A stretch of 64,000 nt of DNA from Artemia franciscana (GCF_032884065.1 NC_088873.1:4864964-4928963); one strand, 5' to 3'; shown: positions 11,665 through 25,169, numbered from the stretch's first letter. The notes: a model not told the origin generated them from the letters alone. Made by a program: numbers and translations.

Positions 11665-12807
11665 ATGCTTCTTTGCAAAGCAATTTGTACATCTCTGTTT
11701 AAAAATATATTTCATTAACGTGTTAGTACTTTAGTTTTTATAGCTTCAGTCATATTGCACAGATACCTTTCCGTGCAACAATTAAGATGGCCCCGGCCCT
11801 CGGCACGTGGCAGGTTTCTGTATATGGACTTTTATTGTCACTCGTCTTTTAAACGCAGACAATTTTCAGCCTATTCTTTATGTCACAACGTCCAAATGGA
11901 CCTTTAATTAGAAGTAGTACCTTTGTAAAAATACTTTTTTTCTAATCGGATCCTTAACGTTTGCCTTGGCTTGTCTTTCGTCATTTTGAAAGACATATGG
12001 CTGAACCTTTGTTTCCTTCAATTGCTCAGGTGGTTGGAAAAAATTTTTTCTTTTGCCTCGGCTTGTCTTTTGACATTGTGAAAGACATATCGTCGAAAAC
12101 TTGTTTCTACTTACTGTTCAGGTGGTGAGACAAAAACTTCTTTTTCTTCCAAAGATTTATCTAGTCAAAGTTTTTGATTTTTAAACGTAAGCTAGGCATA
12201 TGTAGTATCCTTCTATGCAATTTAAGTGTAGGCTTATCCAACACTCCTTTCTTCTTTAGCGGCTTAAGATCATAAAGAAGGTTTAATGACGATTCACCTA
12301 ATGCTGTCATCTACACAAGCAAAGTCGAAGATGGCATTATTGTTAACTACAGTTATAGATGGTGATATGTTTTCTTTTCCATACCGCATATTTTTCCAGC
12401 TTCTGAGCCGTTTTCCATTGGTCTTATGAAATATCCGTCTGATGTATGAATCAAATGTGATATTCATTATTTCATATGCTACAACAGTGACATGTTACTT
12501 GACTGAGCAAACAAGTCATTGAAGATATTAAGTCATTGGAAATAAATTCTAGGTAATCAATGTATTATTTCTGGGACGCTAGCAAACTGACGTTAAGCGT
12601 CATAAGATCGTAACAAGTTATTTGCACGATCGATTTATCAATTTAAGTTTCGGTAAGTGTTATCATTGATCTGTTTCTGGGCACTTTTTCGGTATCATAA
12701 TGAGAGTATACATACCACGGTGATTTAAGATGCCTGTGGGACAAACATATTCTTTTGATGGTTAATGAAATTTGTTCTGATCTAAAAAAAATTCTAATGA
12801 GTATAAC
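11665..12807. other. Intergenic, with a ~92-bp tandem duplication
   Basis: No gene is seen. At about 11960-12145 a unit containing 'gccttggcttgtctttcg' and 'gaaagacatat' is repeated once, with a period of ~92 bp. The remainder is unassigned AT-rich sequence. Confidence 0.5.
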
Positions 12808-15800
12808 TGGCCAGATATCATTATTGTAATGTAATGGTCCTGAGCACATCAGTTTTCTATTGCTGGGCTTGCGCATGAGTTTGGATCCCCAAATTTCCAC
12901 TGAGGACCCAATGCCCCCCAAAAGGGCCCCAAGTTCCTCTTCAGGCCCCTGTGTTGCCCTTTAGAGCCCCAATGGACCCCCATCCCCAATTTATTAGAAC
13001 GTCAATTTTGTTTGAACTTTGAAATTATTCCATCTTTTTTTTAAAACAATTTTTTGGACAGAATTATTCGGGGGTAGAAATTTCTTGAAACTTCGAATTA
13101 TTTTGGAACATATAATTTTTGGACATATAATTTTTTTAGATTTACAATTTTTTGGGAACTTATTTAGTGAATTATTTTGGGATGCCGAGAATTTCTTGAT
13201 GTTTTTTTCGATAATTTCATAATGATGCGTTATCCGGTATTGCGTAATTAATCCTGTTGTCAGTGAAACATTAGAATACGTCCTATGACAGCCCTGTCAT
13301 CTAGGCTTTTGAGACACAGAAACTGTTGCAGCCCATACTTTGATGATTATTTGAGTTGCTAACAACACTTTTGACATCAGTCCAAGAATATAGATTCTGG
13401 TTTTCAAGAATTTCATGGTATGCTCCCAACAAATTCAAGAATGATGCGTTATCCGGTATTGCGTGATCATTCATGTTGTCAGTAAAACAATACAATACAT
13501 CCTCTGACAGCCGTCACATCTGGTGTTTTGAGGTAACAACTGAGTTAAAAACAATTTTAGCTTCTAAGCAGCTTTCTATTGATTTTAAGAAATTTTAGGG
13601 ATTTCTAAGACTTAGAGTTATATTTTTTTTACATAGAATTTTTTTGGACACCAAAAATTTCTTGGTAGTTTTCTGAAAATCTCAGGAATTCTGCCTTATC
13701 TTTTATTCCGTAATCATTCTGTTTTTGAAAATTTCATGGCATATTTCCGACAATTTCAATAATGATGCGTTATCTTGTATTGCATGGTTATCCATGTTGT
13801 CAGTGATACAATACAATACATCCAGTGACAGCTCTCACATCTGGTCTATTCAGATAACAAGTAAGTCAACAATTTTTTTAGCCTCTAAGCATGTTTTCTG
13901 TTGATTTTATAAAATTTAAGAATTTTTTAGGGGGAATTTACAATTACTTTATTTTTTTAATTTAAAATTTTGGGGTGACTTAGAATTATTTTGGGCAACT
14001 GAGAATATATTGGCATTTTACCAAGAATTTCAAGAATGATGAGTTATCTGGTATTGCAAGATCATTCATATTGTCGATGAAACAATACAATACATCCTGT
14101 GATAGACCTCACGACTGTTTTTTGAGATAACAACCGAGTCAACAACATTGTTTAGTTTTTAAGCAGTCTTCCATTGATTTTATGAAATATTTTTTGTCTT
14201 TTCTTGGGACTTTTTTGGAAATTATTTTAGGACATTGAAATTTGGCTTTTGTGTTTCCGAGAATTTAAAAAAATGATGTTATCTGGTATTGTATAATTGT
14301 TTATGTTGTCAGTGAAACAAAACAAAACATCTTATGACAGTCTTCATATGTGGTTATTTGAGTCAAGGATACTCTGGCGGCCCACACTCTGATATATTAT
14401 TGAATTTGACGATTTACTGTCACAGTTTACTCAGCTACTATCTCAAAAGACCAAATGTGACGGCTGTCACAGGATGCATCGTATTGTCTCACTGAAAAAC
14501 ATACTGACAACATAATACCAGATAACATATCCTTCTTGAATTTCTTAGAAAAAATGCCAAGAAATTCTCAGTGTCCAAAATAATTGCCCAAAAATACAAT
14601 AGCTCTAAGTTCCAAACAACCCATAGATTATATAAAATCAATGGAAAACTACCTAGAATCTAAAGATAGTGTTGACTTAGTTGTTATCTCAAAAGACCAG
14701 ACATGAGGGCTGTCATAGGATGTATATTTTTGTTTCATTGACAATATTAATGATTGTGCGATACCAGACAACATCATTCTTGAAGTTATCGGAAACATGC
14801 CATGAAATTCTAAGAAACGAGAGTGATTACTTAATAACAAATAATGTATCATTCTTGAAATTCTCGGAAACATACCAAGAAATTCCCTGTGTCCCAAAAT
14901 AACTTCAAGTCCAAAAAAATTCAAAGTTAAAAAAATCAAAAATAATTCTAACTCCCAAAAAGCCCATAAATTTTATAGAATCAATTGAAAAACTGATTAG
15001 AAGTGAAAAATGTTGTTGGCTTAGTTGTGATAGCAACAGACCATAAGTGAGGGCTGTCACATAATGTATTGTATAGTTTCACTGACATTATGATACCATA
15101 TAACTCAGTATTCTTAAATTCTCGGAAACATGCCAAGAAATTCTCGGAAATCAGGATGCATGTTCTTGGACTTAAAACAAAAAAGGCTTTAGCAACCACT
15201 ATAGTACATCAGAGTATGGGCTGCCACAGTATCTGTGTCTCAAAAGATTAGATGATAGAGCTCTCCCATCATTTGTTGTATTGCTTCACTGCCAATATAA
15301 ATATCTAGGCAGTTCCAGATAACACATCATTCTTGAAGTTCTCGGAAAAATATCAAGAAAATATCTGTGTCCCAAAATAATTCCAAGTCCCCAAAAATTC
15401 CAAGTCTAAAAAAAGAAAAATAATTCTGATTTCCCAAAAAAATAGATTTTATAAAATCTTTTTTTAACAAATTAATTTTAAAAATAAATTTTTAAAAATG
15501 TTGCTTAATCAGCTTTTATAACAAAAGACCAGATTTGAGCGCTGTCACGTGATGAATTGCATTAATTCACTGACAACATGAATAAATACACAATACCAGA
15601 TAAAATATTATTCTTGAATTATCAGAAACATGCATAGAAATTCTCGGAAATCAGGATGTATATTCTTGGAACGATGCCAAAAAAGGCTAAGCAACCATAA
15701 TAGCACATCAGAGTATGTGCTGCCACAGTATCTGTGGCTCAAAATACCAGATGAGAGAGCTGTCCCATGATTTATTATATTTTTGCACAGTCAATATGAA

Positions 15801-16547
15801 GTTCTCGGAAACGTATCAAGAAATTGTCGGCGACCCAAAAGAATTCTAAGTCTTTGAAAATTCTAAGTAAATAAATATCATTCTAATTCCCAAAAAGACA
15901 ACTTAAATTTCATAAAGTCAATGGAAAACTGCTTAGAAGCAAAAAAAAGTTGTTGACTAAGTTATTATCCCGAAAGATCAGATGTGAGGCCTTTCACAGG
16001 ATGTATTGCATCATTTCATCGACAACATGAATGAATACGCAATACCAGATAACGCATCATGCTTGAGATTCTCAGAAGCATGCCAAGACATTCACTGTCT
16101 CCCAAAATAACTCTATAACCCAAAAAATCCTAAGTAAAAAAAAAAAATAATTCCCCCCCCTAAAATCCACCTGAATTACCCCTAAAAAACTTAAATTTCA
16201 TAAAATCAACAGAAAAATGCCTAGAGGCTGAAAATTTTGTTGACGTAGTGGTTATCTCAATAGACCAGCTGTGAGGCCTGTCACTGGATGCATTGTATTG
16301 TTTTACTGACAACATGGATGACTTATGCAATTTAAGATAATGTATCATTCTTGAAATTGTCGTAAACATGCCATTGATTTTTCAAAAAAAATAATGATAA
16401 CGGAATACAAAATAAGGCATCATTCTTGAAAGTCTCAGGAACCTACAAAGAAATTTTCGGTGTCCCAAATAATTCTATGTAAAAAAAATTATTCGAAGTC
16501 CCAAAAAATCCCTTAAATTCTCTAATTACACAATTAAAGACAGAACG
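12808..16547 (+). repeat. Left arm of ~9.5-kb palindrome 1
   Basis: 3,740 bp from 'tggccagatatcattattg' to 'aattaaagacagaacg', mirrored by 18612-22347 with only scattered differences. The arm is built of degenerate 220-320-bp subrepeats. Each includes 'ttatctggtattgc', 'ttgtcagtgaaacaatacaa', 'catcctgtgacag', 'ttgagataacaac', 'agcagttttccattgatttt' and 'ttattttgggacac'. About five run forward from 12.96 to 14.4 kb and about eight run in reverse from 14.41 to 16.5 kb. The arm is therefore itself a head-to-head array. No coding frame is conserved; the many ~60-95-codon frames are artefacts of the subrepeat. Confidence 0.9.
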
Positions 16548-16879
16548 ACAGATTGGTAGGGGTGTGGTAAAAGAAACCTCTGCAACACTCGCTGTATTGC
16601 CAGACTTATATTTTTTTAAACCCTGCCTTGTACAATACATTTGGCCACATACACACGGCCACATTTGGGGATCTTTTAACACATTGATAGCGGGGGATAT
16701 TATTACAGATCCAATTGATATAGTACACTCCTATATAAGGATGATCCGAGTCTTTTTGAACTAGAGACTTGGGAATGGAAAGGGTGAGATAGCACAAGAG
16801 CCTATATTGCACAAAAATTATTCTATTTAAACGAAAAACCGGGTGATGTATATTCGCACTATATGCAATATGAAATGCT
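16548..16879. other. Loop sequence between palindrome arm and polymerase remnant
   Basis: Single-copy in this window. Short frames exist on both strands but none is recognisable. It could be decayed cargo of the same element. Confidence 0.35.
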
Positions 16880-18541
16880 AACACTTAATCCATGCTTGAA
16901 GAATTTGAAGGTGTCTTTATGGAGTGGGTAGACAGTATTGTCACAAAACTGGATAAAATTTGAGAGGGGGATTGGGGCAGTGGTTTTATTTGTTGAAAAT
17001 TTTAATATAAATATATGTAAATTTAAAAAAAGATTTATTTTGAAAAGGCGGAGGGAAGAGGCCTATAGGTTTAAAATATAAGTAAAATCTAGAGGAATGT
17101 CAAGGTGTAAAAGGACTTTTTTCGGTATAGGACTTCAGAATTTTAAATATGTATTTCTTACAGCAGCCCATATATCAATGTGAACGGAAGGTTTTAAGAC
17201 AACTTGGACCAATTGACAGCTAATTGGGGCGGGGAGGGGCTATAGCTTCCTTAATTGTTGTAGATTTGAATTGTTTCAATAGTCAATATCCAGTTACACT
17301 TAATAAGATAGATATTTTGTGTGGGATAATGAGCATTTAAAGAGTAGTGCTACTGTTTTACTATACAAAACAGAATTTGAGGCGGGTGAGTGGAGTAGTA
17401 AAAAGAGGTTGATATTTTCAGTAAGGGCTCCGTTCAATGAATCAGAGAAGTACTGGGTATTACTTCTTTACAATGGGATATTTTAGTCTAATTACAGATA
17501 TTAGTTGAGTTTTAGATGGGGGAAAGCGCTACACATCGCGTCATTATTGTCCAACGTGTCTTTGTAGATTTTATACCGAATTACAGCTAAAGTATCATAT
17601 GAAACGCTTCAAGTGTAATGGGTCTCAATCCATTGAAACGGTTAGCTGTGACAATCTTGTGTTCCAAGAACTTTCAAAATTCATTCCTACAGGATGACAA
17701 GATCACCTTAGACTTTGAAGCCAAACCCATAGATATGTACAATCCATAAAATTTAAATGATATCAAAGAAAGAGAAACCATTGCGATCTCTTACACCCAT
17801 GCTCAAAGAGACTCGTATACTAATATGAAACTGGTAGAGGTATTTGAGACAATGGGTTGGGACGATTGTATGCGTGCAACCATGAATGCACTTATTAAAA
17901 CAGCAAATGAGTCAATTTTACAATTGCGCAGTATAAATTATCCTATTAACTGAGTATCTATTAACAGGGGTCAAGTTGGCCATCAAAAATAAGAAAATGT
18001 GCTAGGTTTGCACAAAGAAATTTTGTTTAGGGTTTTAAGACAATATCAGTCCCGGACCATGGCCATTTAAGCGGTCCAATTCTATTGGGGGGGGAGTAAT
18101 TACACAAGCTGGCACATAAATAATGTAATTTAAATATTATACAATAGTTCTTTCTACCTGTTTATATGCACAATTCCAATTATGATTTAGAATTCATTAT
18201 ACCGGCATTGGCACGTTTGCAGAAAGGTAAAGTTGTAGATGGCACATTGGCAGATATTTTTTCTTACAGTATCATACCCAAATCATCAGAGAAGCTGCTA
18301 GTCGTAGATCTCCTATGGAAAACTATGGATAATGGTCATATGTGCTTGAATAAAATGGTTTCTTAAGATTACAATGCTATTTTCCCCAAATCCCTAAGTC
18401 AATTGATTCAAGTACAGGAAAGAGAAGATTTTAATAGTTTCCCCCTCTTTAAACAGCACTTTTTAGGTGTTGAAATGTATGATTTATTAGTGTGTTATGG
18501 CATATACCCTTACGAATATTACAATGCCCCCTATCCTACTT
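16880..18541 (+). pseudogene. Polinton/Maverick-type protein-primed DNA polymerase B remnant (exonuclease region only)
   Basis: Fragments in shifting frames follow the order of a Polinton PolB N-terminal half. A weak 'LEEFEG..MEWV..I' segment lies near 16890. A zinc-finger-like segment at about 17536-17640 has CPTC and HMKRFKC. 'LDFEA' near 17708-17722 fits the Exo I D-x-E motif. 'HNSNYDLEFI' just after 18166 fits Exo II. Finally 'GIYPYEYYNAPY' near 18500 matches the family's conserved 'G(V/I)(Y/F)PYEY' block. It stops there: the palm domain with the polymerisation motifs is absent. Stops at about 17749 and 18364 and several frameshifts make it inactive. It lies in the loop between two long inverted arms, as an internal gene would between terminal inverted repeats. 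Polintons are large virus-related self-synthesising DNA transposons. Confidence 0.7.
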
Positions 18542-18553
18542 GATGATAGAGGC

Positions 18554-18608
18554 AGTAAAACATTAGAATACGTCCTATGACAGCCCTGTCATCTAGGCTT
18601 TTGAGACT
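18554..18608 (+). repeat. Templated filler copied from the palindrome arm
   Basis: 'aacattagaatacgtcctat' through 'aggcttttgagac' is a near-exact direct copy of 13265-13313, inside the left arm. It sits exactly between the end of the polymerase remnant and the start of the right arm. It is in + orientation although the adjacent arm is inverted. Confidence 0.85.
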
Positions 18609-18611
18609 AGG

Positions 18612-21600
18612 CGTTCTGTCTTTAATTGTGTAATTAGAGAATTTAAGGGATTTTTTGGGACTTCGAATAATTTTTTTACATAGAATTATTTGGGACACCG
18701 AGAATTTCTTTGTAGGTTCCTGAGACTTTCAAGAATAATGCCTTATTTTGTATTCCGTTATCATTATTTTTTTTGAAAAATCAATGGCATGTTTACGACA
18801 ATTTCAAGAATGATACATTATCTTAAATTGCATAAGTCATCCATGTTGTCAGTAAAACAATACAATGCATCCAGTGACAGGCCTCACAGCTGGTCTATTG
18901 AGATAACAACTACGTCAACAAAATTTTCAGCCTCTAGGCATTTTTCTGTTGATTTTATGAAATTTAAGTTTTTTAGGGGTAATTCAGGTGGATTTTAGGG
19001 GGGGGAATTATTTTTTTTTACTTAGGATTTTTTGGGTTATAGAGTTATTTTGGGAGACAGCGAATGTCTTGGCATGCTTCTGAGAATCTCAAGCATGATG
19101 CGTTATCTGGTATTGCGTATTCATTCATGTTGTCGATGAAATGATGCAATACATCCTGTGAAAGGCCTCACATCTGATCTTTCGGGATAATAACTTAGTC
19201 AACAACTTTTTTTGCTTCTAAGCAGTTTTCCATTGACTTTATGAAATTTAAGTTGTCTTTTTGGGAATTAGAATGATATTTATTTACTTAGAATTTTCAA
19301 AGACTTAGAATTCTTTTGGGTCGCCGACAATTTCTTGATACGTTTCCGAGAACTTCATATTGACTGTGCAAAAATATAATAAATCATGGGACAGCTCTCT
19401 CATCTGGTATTTTGAGCCACAGATACTGTGGCAGCACATACTCTGATGTGCTATTATGGTTGCTTAGCCTTTTTTGGCATCGTTCCAAGAATATACATCC
19501 TGATTTCCGAGAATTTCTATGCATGTTTCTGATAATTCAAGAATAATATTTTATCTGGTATTGTTTATTTATTCATGTTGTCAGTGAATTAATGCAATTC
19601 ATCACGTGACAGCGCTCAAATCTGGTCTTTTGTTATAAAAGCTGATTAAGCAACATTTTTAAAAATTTATTTTTAAAATTAATTTGTTAAAAAAAGATTT
19701 TATAAAATCTATTTTTTTGGGAAATCAGAATTATTTTTCTTTTTTTAGACTTGGAATTTTCGGGGACTTGGAATTATTTTGGGACACAGATATTTTCTTG
19801 ATATTTTTCCGAGAACTTCAAGAATGATGTGTTATCTGGAACTGCCTAGATATTTATATTGGCAGTGAAGCAATACAACAAATCACGGGAGAGCTCTATC
19901 ATCTAATCTTTTGAGACACAGATACTGTGGCAGCCCATACTCTGATGTACTATAGTGGTTGCTAAAGCCTTTTTTGTTTTAAGTCCAAGAACATGCATCC
20001 TGATTTCCGAGAATTTCTTGGCATGTTTCCGAGAATTTAAGAATACTGAGTTATATGGTATCATAATGTCAGTGAAACAATACAATACATTATGTGACAG
20101 CCCTCACTTATGGTCTGTTGCTATCACAACTAAGCCAACAACATTTTTCACTTCTAATCAGTTTTTCAATTGATTTTATGAAATTTATGGGCTTTTTGGG
20201 AGTTAGAATTATTTTTGATTTTTTTAACTTTGAATTTTTTGGGACTTGAAGTTATTTTGGGACACAGGGAATTTCTTGGTATGTTTCCGAAAATTTCAAG
20301 AATGATACATTATTTGTTATTAAGTAATCACTCTCGATTTTTAGAATTTCATGGCATGTTTACGATAACTTCAAGAATGATGTTGTCTGGTATCGCACAA
20401 TCATTAATATTGTCAATGAAACAAAAATATACATCCTATGACAGCCCTCATGTCTGGTCTTTTGAGATAACAACTAAGTCAACACTATCTTTAGATTCTA
20501 GGTAGTTTTCCATTGATTTTATATAATCTATGGGTTGTTTGGAACTTAGAGCTATTGTATTTTTGGGCAATTATTTTGGACACTGAGAATTTCTTGGCAT
20601 TTTTTCTAAGAAATTCAAGAAGGATATGTTATCTGGTATTATGTTGTCAGTATGTTTTTCAGTGAGACAATACAATGCATCCTGTGACAGCCGTCACATT
20701 TGGTCTTTTGAGATAGTAGCTGAGTAAACTGTGACAGTAAATCGTCAAATTCAATAATATATCAGAGTGTGGGCCGCCAGAGTATCCTTGACTCAAATAA
20801 CCACATATGAAGACTGTCATAAGATGTTTTGTTTTGTTTCACTGACAACATAAACAATTATACAATACCAGATAACATCATTTTTTTAAATTCTCGGAAA
20901 CACAAAAGCCAAATTTCAATGTCCTAAAATAATTTCCAAAAAAGTCCCAAGAAAAGACAAAAAATATTTCATAAAATCAATGGAAGACTGCTTAAAAACT
21001 AAACAATGTTGTTGACTCGGTTGTTATCTCAAAAAACAGTCGTGAGGTCTATCACAGGATGTATTGTATTGTTTCATCGACAATATGAATGATCTTGCAA
21101 TACCAGATAACTCATCATTCTTGAAATTCTTGGTAAAATGCCAGTATATTCTCAGTTGCCCAAAATAATTTTAAGTCACCCCAAAATTTTAAATTAAAAA
21201 AATAAAGTAATTGTAAATTCCCCCTAAAAAATTCTTAAATTTTATAAAATCAACAGAAAACATGCTTAGAGGCTAAAAAAATTGTTGACTTACTTGTTAT
21301 CTGAATAGACCAGATGTGAGACCTGTCACTGGATGTATTGTATTGTATCACTGACAACATGGATAACCATGCAATACAAGATAACGCATCATTATTGAAA
21401 TTGTCGGAAATATGCCATGAAATTTTCAAAAACAGAATGATTACGGAATAAAAGATAAGGCAGAATTCCTGAAATTTTCAGAAAACTACCAAGAAATTTT
21501 TGGTGTCCAAAAAAATTCTATGTAAAAAAAATATAACTCTAAGTCTTAGAAATCCCTAAAATTTCTTAAAATCAATAGAAAGCTGCTTAGAAGCTAAAAT

Positions 21601-22347
21601 TGTTTTTAACTCAGTTGTTACCTCAAAACACCAGATGTGACGGCTGTCAGAGGATGTATTGTATTGTTTTACTGACAACATGAATGATCACGCAATACCG
21701 GATAACGCATCATTCTTGAATTTGTTGGGAGCATACCATGAAATTCTTGAAAACCAGAATCTATATTCTTGGACTGATGTCAAAAGTGTTGTTAGCAACT
21801 CAAATAATCATCAAAGTATGGGCTGCAACAGTGTCTGTGTCTCAAAAGCCTAGATGACAGGGCTGTCATAGGACGTATTCTAATGTTTCACTGACAACAG
21901 GATTAATTACGCAATACCGGATAACGCATCATTCTTGAAATTATCGAAAAAAACATCAAGAAATTCTCGGCATCCCAAAATAATTCACTAAATAAGTTCC
22001 CAAAAAATTGTAAATCTAAAAAAATTATATGTCCAAAAATTATATGTTCCAAAATAATTCGAAGTTTCAAGAAATTTCTACCCCCGAATAATTCTGTCCA
22101 AAAAATTGTTTTAAAAAAAAGATGGAATAATTTCAAAGTTCAAACAAAATTGACGTTCTAATAAATTGGGGGTGGGGGTTCATTGGGGCTCTAAAGGGCA
22201 ACACAGGGGCCTGAAGAGGAACTTGGGGCCCTTTTGGGGGGCATTGGGTCCTCAGTGGAAATTTGGGGATCCAAACTCATGCGCAAGCCCAGCAATAGAA
22301 AACTGATGTGCTCAGGACCATTACATTACAATAATGATATCTGGCCA
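18612..22347 (-). repeat. Right arm of palindrome 1
   Basis: 3,736 bp, the reverse complement of 12808-16547 with scattered substitutions and small indels. The outer end reads 'aatgatatctggcca'. The part from 20170 outwards is also the outer third of the left arm of palindrome 2, so this one segment pairs with two other places in the window. No target-site duplication was evident at the outer ends (left flank 'gtataac', right flank 'actatcag'). Confidence 0.9.
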
Positions 22348-22619
22348 ACTATCAGATGGTATTGGGGATTGATCTTAGTATATTTTTAGCAATAGAATGT
22401 CTTACTCTATTGGAACTTGAATCCACTATCGGAGGTGAAATAGAACCAAGAGTATCATTATGGATAAAATATGATGCATCTTCGTGGATCATCGAACGTC
22501 TATAGTTACATCTTCGTTACACATAATTTAAACTTATATTAGAAACAATCCTGGAGGAGCATACCTATGTTAAATCCAGAGTTCTCGTTATTTGATCTTA
22601 GTATATTTTGAACAAAATG

Positions 22620-22990
22620 GCCACATAAAAAAATTGATCGGGGGCACTTGGAGGAAAAAGGCACGGAGGTAGCGGCTAGTTACCCTCTGATCACTTTTGG
22701 CTCTTAAAAGTGGAATAGAACTTTCCAATCAAATTAGCCCCCTCTGAAGTTTATACGAGCACCCTTTCAATAAAAAACATATATTCTCCCTAGGTACAAC
22801 TTACAGCGCCTACCCGTGAGCTGTCTCAATTTTATTATCAGGTACATTTGGAGAAAAAAGGGCGTGGATGCTAGTTGTCCTCAGATTACTTTTGATTCTG
22901 ATAAACGGACTCTAGAACTTCCAATTTCAGATTGAAAGTTCCCACTCCAAAGTTTATACTACCCGTGGGAAAAGTTATGATAGTATTCTT
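22620..22990 (-). repeat. Two ~278-bp modules of the dispersed repeat
   Basis: Reverse-strand copies of the module seen at 1.03-3.16 kb. Marks are 'ctagttaccctctgatcactttt', the 'ggctcttaaaagtgg' region and a 'ggcgtggatgctagttgtcc' counterpart. The palindromic partner is 31500-31880. Confidence 0.75.
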
Positions 22991-23084
22991 GGTAAAAAAA
23001 AAATAAATAATAAAAGACTGAAGTCTTTTGGTCTTTACTATAGGCAATACTTTAGTGTTAGTTATTTGCCTGTATTCATGCACT

Positions 23085-23165
23085 GTGCCACAAAGAGCAA
23101 CAGACCACAAAGAAAAACCACAAAGAGCAACACAAAGAGCAACAAACTCTAACCACAAAAAGCAG
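23085..23165 (+). repeat. Imperfect 'cacaaagagcaaca' short tandem repeat
   Basis: Five to six variants of 'accacaaagagcaaca' in tandem. The mirror copy is at about 31318-31395. Not coding. Confidence 0.8.
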
Positions 23166-23997
23166 CAGAAGAACCGGAAGGAACTTATAGTTCACTGTCA
23201 ACACAAACTGTGTTTCTTCTGTCTTAAAGACCTAAATCATTCGCCTATAATCCCTTACTGAAACTCTATTGGTTTAATTTACATAATTGTGAATCACAAT
23301 AGTTTACTGATTGACAGCCAAAGTATTGACACTACAAAGTAGTATCAGATTATCAATCAATCAACTATAATGTCAAGTCATGAGGTAACAAGCAAAGGTA
23401 TATGCGTCTTATTTAATATTTGCATTGTGATTTGGGATAATCTGATAGGAAATATGGTCAGGAAGACAAATCTGTGGAAATTATTTGTTTCACTGGAAAT
23501 AAAATTGATGTTTATTCTGAGTTCTCGCTTTTCCAATAGATGAACAAGATAAACATAACTGCCAAAGTTGATTTAATGAGCAGGTGAAAAATATACCTTC
23601 ATTAACAAAAATTGAAACTATGTAATAGCAGAAATTCGAACAAAATATGTAAATTCTAGGATAGTTTAAGATAAAAACCTTTAGAGGTGATTCCATAAAA
23701 AAAAACTATCTAGTTCAGAGATGACTAAGAAAAGCTATTCCTATCATAAGAATTTGATTGCTTATAAAATAGGTTATCCACCTCAGCACACATACATGCA
23801 CAAAAAGAGAGTGGTCTTAATTACTATTACATCATCAAGTTCAGGACCCCCAAAAACCCAAATTAGAGATCTTAGCCATACATTTTCAATGAACGGTGAG
23901 TGAAAAACAAACCTCGTCATTTGTATCCAAAATATAAACATAGCAAAACAAAACTTTTATAGCACAGGCATTTTTCCTTAAGGATGATTCAATAAAA

Positions 23998-24345
23998 TAA
24001 AAAGTATTTTTTAACTGAAAGTGAGGAGCAGCAATAAAGCTTTAAACGAGCAGGTATTATTTTGTATATAAAGGGTTTACCCCTCCTAAATACCTTGCTC
24101 TTTACGCTAAGGCTTTTAGCACTAAAAAAAGCTTCTTGTTCTTTTTAAAGGGCCCTTGCTTTTCAGGAGTCGTTATTTGGGACAAACAATTTGGGACAAA
24201 CCATCAAAGTGTTGCGTAAAGAGCAAGATGTTGAGGAGGGAAACGACTTCTTCATTTAAGGAACAAATTATGTTCGCTTTGAGTTTTAATGTTGCTCCTT
24301 ACATTTAGTTATTGAAAGTCTGTTTTTTTATTATTTAGTTTTTGA
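23998..24345. repeat. Fold-back repeat copy (gtaaggagcgac family)
   Basis: Begins 'tttttaactgaaagtgagg', ends in the reverse complement-like 'ttaatgttgctccttacat'. In between are the opposed 'gctctttacgctaa' and 'gcgtaaagagca'. A diverged member of the family best preserved at 54690-54965. The mirror copy is 30140-30490. Confidence 0.75.
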
Positions 24346-25169
24346 TCGTTTTTAATATTGCTGGTAAGTCTGATTTATCCTCCATGAAATATTCCTTCCT
24401 TTTGCGAAAAAATTTCTGAAATTTCTTTCCACGTACCCGTCCCCCCGCCTTATAAAATTCCCCCCGAAAAATCAATCCTCTTTGAAAATCCCCATCCTCT
24501 TGAAATTTCCTGCATACAGTTCAGCCTGGAAAATTCTTTTTAGCATACTTTAAATTAAAAAAAACACTCTAACCCCTAACAATTTCTCTGATCACTCCGG
24601 AAACCCTCCCTTGCTTGGAACTTGTTTTACCGGAAGTCCAAAATCACGGAAAATAGAATAGCCCCACAGATAATTACCCTGCAACATTGTAACATAAAAA
24701 TTGATTTGACAAAGAGAATGTAAGACAAACAAAGATAATTACGTATTGGAATTTTGTCAAATCCCCCCAGCATAAAGTTTCCCCTAGAAAGTTAACCTCC
24801 GGAGATTTTATCCCTTTTTAACATTCTCCTTATGTAAATCCACCAAAAGCACAGCCACCCCCCCCCCCCAAAAAAAAACAATGTTGGTATACTTCCTAAT
24901 AATTAACACTATACGCAATTCAGGCACATTAGCAGTCTTCTGCATTTTCTCAGTAGAAGAGAAGAGGAACTCACTGCAATTGCAGTGTACCTGCCAATAT
25001 TTAGTCCTTAAATTGCAGGGAATAGGTGAGTGGGTTCTCACGCCTCCCTTGCTCTTGAATGGAGTTGATGGACTGCACTTGTTTCATTCTATATTTTTTT
25101 TTAAGAATAGCTTAAAAGTCTAGTTCATTATAGTCGATAATTATGTCACTCACAAAACTAAAGAAGACC

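Noticed and set aside
14649..14939. Paired 60-96-codon frames in the palindrome arms (also 20215-20505 and 33983-34273) as genes
   Set aside because: They recur only because the arm is triplicated. They overlap frames on the other strand, vary between subrepeats and carry no domain.
12808..22347. Target-site duplication at the ends of palindrome 1
   Set aside because: The flanks 'gtataac' and 'actatcag' do not match as a direct repeat of 5-8 bp, so insertion as a unit is not demonstrated.
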